33,490 nucleotides of DNA, taken from Ignavibacteriota bacterium (GTDB lineage Bacteria; Bacteroidota; Ignavibacteria; UBA10030). Location: the NCBI GenBank assembly GCA_003162695.1, contig PMML01000127.1:1-33490 (forward strand), written 5' to 3'. Under the pieces are notes generated by a model. The model saw only the letters and a program-made list of their open reading frames with translations. It had not been told where the DNA came from and searched no databases. The position numbers and the translations under genes are program-made. Below are positions 31,682 to 33,490 of this stretch, piece after piece; positions within the stretch are counted from its first letter, which is position 1; each line of letters starts with the position of its first letter.

Positions 31682-33490
31682 TCAACTCCACGCCGCCAGA
31701 CCCGCTTTGAGTTTCTCTACATTTTGCGTCATGTTCCTCTGTTTTTCCCGCTCTTTCTCAACGACGTCTTTCGGAGCTTTTTCTATAAAGCTCGCATTCT
31801 CAAGTTTTCGGCCGATGCCGTCGATCAATCCCTGCAGGCGGGCGATTTCTTTTTCCAGACGCTTTCGTTCCGCATCCAGATCGATGATGCCTTCGAGCGG
31901 TATGAAAATTTCCGTGCCGTCTACGACCGCACTGGCGGAATTTTTATGCTGCTCCGGTTTCTGACCATCCTGCAGCCAGCTTGGAATCGCTTTTGCCTTG
32001 CAGAGCCGTTCGATGTAGCCGAGTAATCCCTTGATGTATTCCGCGTTTACCGCAATTCTTTCGCCTATCTCGCCGTGCAGATAAAAATAGATTTCTATCT
32101 GCTTTCCGGGCGGTACGTTCAGTTCTCCCCGGATGTTGCGCACGGCATCGATCAGCTTCATCATAAATCCGACCTCTTCCTCGATTCTCGGATTGATATA
32201 GTGCGCATCGGCAGAAGGGAAAGATGCACGCATGAGCGAAAGTCCCTTGCGGTCGGCCAGATGCTGCCAGAGCTCTTCTGAAATAAACGGCATCACCGGA
32301 TGCAGAAGCCGGAGAGCCTGATCGAAAATCCAGAGCGCGCGTGTGATGGACGCCTGTTTCACTTCCTGCGGTTCGTCTCCGTAGAATCGCGTCTTGGCCA
32401 GTTCCACATACCAATCGCAGAAATCATGCCAGATAAAATCGTACAGCAGCTTTGTCGCTTCGTTGACATTGAATTCTGTCAAATAATAGTTCGCTGTTTT
32501 TATCGCTTGATTAAGACGCGAAAGAATCCACCGGTCGGCAAGATCGAGATACTCGATCGGAAGTTTTTCCAGCGATATTTCCTTATCGCCTAAAATTTCC
32601 TGCTTGTTCATCAAGAGGAATCTGCCGGCGTTCCAGATCTTGTTGGCAAAGTTCCGGCCGATCTCACATTTCTCCGTCGAGAAGAGTACATCCTGACCGA
32701 GTGGAGCCAGATATGCCGTCGTAAAGCGCAGTGCATCGGCGCCGTATTGTTCGATCACGTCCAGCGGGTCGGGAGAATTGCCGAGGGATTTGCTCATTTT
32801 GCGTCCCTGTTCGTCCCGGATAATGCTGGTAAAATAAACATCCCGGAACGGAACAAGGTCTTCATCTTTTTTTCGCGGCTTTCCGTCTTTGCCCGGAGTG
32901 CCTTTCATGAATTCCATGTTCGCCATGACCATGCGTGCGACCCAGAAGAAAATAATATCCGGCGCAGTGACGAGCGTATCGGTCGGGTTGAAATAATGCA
33001 GGTCTGCGTTGTCCTCCGGCCAGCCGAGCGTGGAGAACGGCCAGAGCCATGAGGAGAACCATGTATCCAGCACATCTTCGTCCTGCACAATGGAAATGTC
33101 TGCGGCCACACCGAGTTTTTTGCGAGCTTCTTCTTCGCTGCGGGCTGCTGTATAAGCGCCGTCCGGCGTATAGTATACCGGTATGCGATGCCCCCACCAG
33201 ATCTGACGGGAGATGCACCAGTCCCGGATGTTGTTCATCCAGTGTTCGTACACTTTTGTCCAGCGGTCCGGATGGAACCGGATGATACCTCCGTTTACAA
33301 CACGCAGCGCCGGGCCGGCGAGAGGCTTCATTTTTACGAACCACTGGTCGGAAAGCCACGGTTCGATGATTGTATGACAGCGGTAGCATTTGCCGACATT
33401 ATGAACATACGGTTCTACCTTCACCAGGAATCCCTGTGCTTCGAGGTCCTTGACGAGTTGTTTTCTGCATTCGAAGCGGTCCATTCCTTC
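31682..33490 (-). CDS. valS: Valyl-tRNA synthetase, C-terminal part (5' end outside window)
   Basis: Attaches valine to tRNA-Val. The visible ~602 residues run off the right edge; the HIGH motif and start are outside. Visible: part of the editing and connective region (GKCYRCHTIIEPWLSDQWF), the catalytic-core segment with IWWGHRIPVYY, DVLDTWFSSWLWPFSTLGWP, the KMSKS motif (32800-32786) followed by LGNSPDPLDVIEQYGADALR, and the anticodon-binding helical domain (NVNEATKLLYDFIWHDFCDWYVE). It ends with the C-terminal coiled-coil arm (AERKRLEKEIARLQGLI) that is diagnostic for ValS. The reading frame is intact throughout. Confidence 0.97.
   Translation of the reverse strand, partial: EGMDRFECRKQLVKDLEAQGFLVKVEPYVHNVGKCYRCHTIIEPWLSDQWFVKMKPLAGPALRVVNGGIIRFHPDRWTKVYEHWMNNIRDWCISRQIWWGHRIPVYYTPDGAYTAARSEEEARKKLGVAADISIVQDEDVLDTWFSSWLWPFSTLGWPEDNADLHYFNPTDTLVTAPDIIFFWVARMVMANMEFMKGTPGKDGKPRKKDEDLVPFRDVYFTSIIRDEQGRKMSKSLGNSPDPLDVIEQYGADALRFTTAYLAPLGQDVLFSTEKCEIGRNFANKIWNAGRFLLMNKQEILGDKEISLEKLPIEYLDLADRWILSRLNQAIKTANYYLTEFNVNEATKLLYDFIWHDFCDWYVELAKTRFYGDEPQEVKQASITRALWIFDQALRLLHPVMPFISEELWQHLADRKGLSLMRASFPSADAHYINPRIEEEVGFMMKLIDAVRNIRGELNVPPGKQIEIYFYLHGEIGERIAVNAEYIKGLLGYIERLCKAKAIPSWLQDGQKPEQHKNSASAVVDGTEIFIPLEGIIDLDAERKRLEKEIARLQGLIDGIGRKLENASFIEKAPKDVVEKEREKQRNMTQNVEKLKAGLAAWS

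Noticed and set aside
31298-32026. A 242-residue plus-strand open frame spanning the metallo-beta-lactamase end, the VOC remnant and the valS end
   Set aside because: Only the ~41 residues from 31559 look like real protein. The first part is a shadow of the metallo-beta-lactamase gene and the last part is antisense valS.

Overview
The window reads as a chromosomal segment of a Gram-negative bacterium, probably in the FCB (Fibrobacteres-Chlorobi-Bacteroidetes) superphylum and perhaps near Ignavibacteria, Kapabacteria or Chlorobi. This placement is inferred from gene content, not computed. Supporting content: outer-membrane barrel-like proteins, a CBM9-DUF5916 protein, a two-half M16 peptidase, a subclass B1-type metallo-beta-lactamase, an ECF sigma/toast-rack pair, and many small intergenic palindromes and 7-bp repeats. 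Several genes have clear Shine-Dalgarno sites, but rlmN and queD have none.

Layout. 1-950: 3' end of a 23S rRNA gene, 5S rRNA and a terminator. 1506-7491 (+): rlmN, a barrel-like protein, adk, a glycerophosphodiester phosphodiesterase, and a TPR-CHAT lipoprotein. 7499-9137 (-): an ECF sigma factor and a toast-rack exported protein. 9209-13490: the most interesting region, described below. 13694-15433 (+): an asparagine-synthase-like protein without the N-terminal Cys. 15770-17410 (-): a DEAD-box RNA helicase. 17733-18899 (+): an HI0933-family flavoprotein. 19082-22995 (-): an M16 peptidase and an alpha/beta hydrolase. 23217-25880 (+): CBM9-DUF5916. 26196-26921 (-): a zinc-ribbon/SH3 membrane protein. 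27116-27820 (+): a methyltransferase. 27874-29994 (-): the operon queD-queE-queF-queC, for preQ0 synthesis and its reduction to preQ1. 30166-31681 (+): a barrel-like protein, a B1 metallo-beta-lactamase and the remnant of a VOC/glyoxalase gene. 31682-33490 (-): the C-terminal two thirds of valS.

The candidate system is a leftward operon encoding a RecA/RadA-like protein with a ruined P-loop (11902-12588), an 81-residue unknown protein (11642-11887), and a family-B DNA polymerase whose exonuclease motifs and motif C are altered (9209-11515). It is divergent from an HTH-S24 (LexA/CI-type) self-cleaving repressor (12840-13490). The shared intergenic region has two dyads of the form AYGACA-N4-TGTCGT. 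One lies exactly in the spacer of a strong TTGACA-N17-TATGCT promoter for the polymerase operon. The other lies in the spacer of a candidate promoter for the repressor. I read this as a damage-inducible mutagenesis or lesion-tolerance cassette. It is analogous to lexA-imuA-imuB-dnaE2, but is built around a PolB2/Dpo2-like polymerase. The gene and site architecture is visible in the sequence; the function is inference.

The intergenic DNA carries at least five kinds of small repeat: 7-bp-period degenerate repeats, a nested palindrome of about 130 bp, a hairpin element with compensatory base changes, and two other palindromic families. Several sit at the edges of the polymerase-operon genes.
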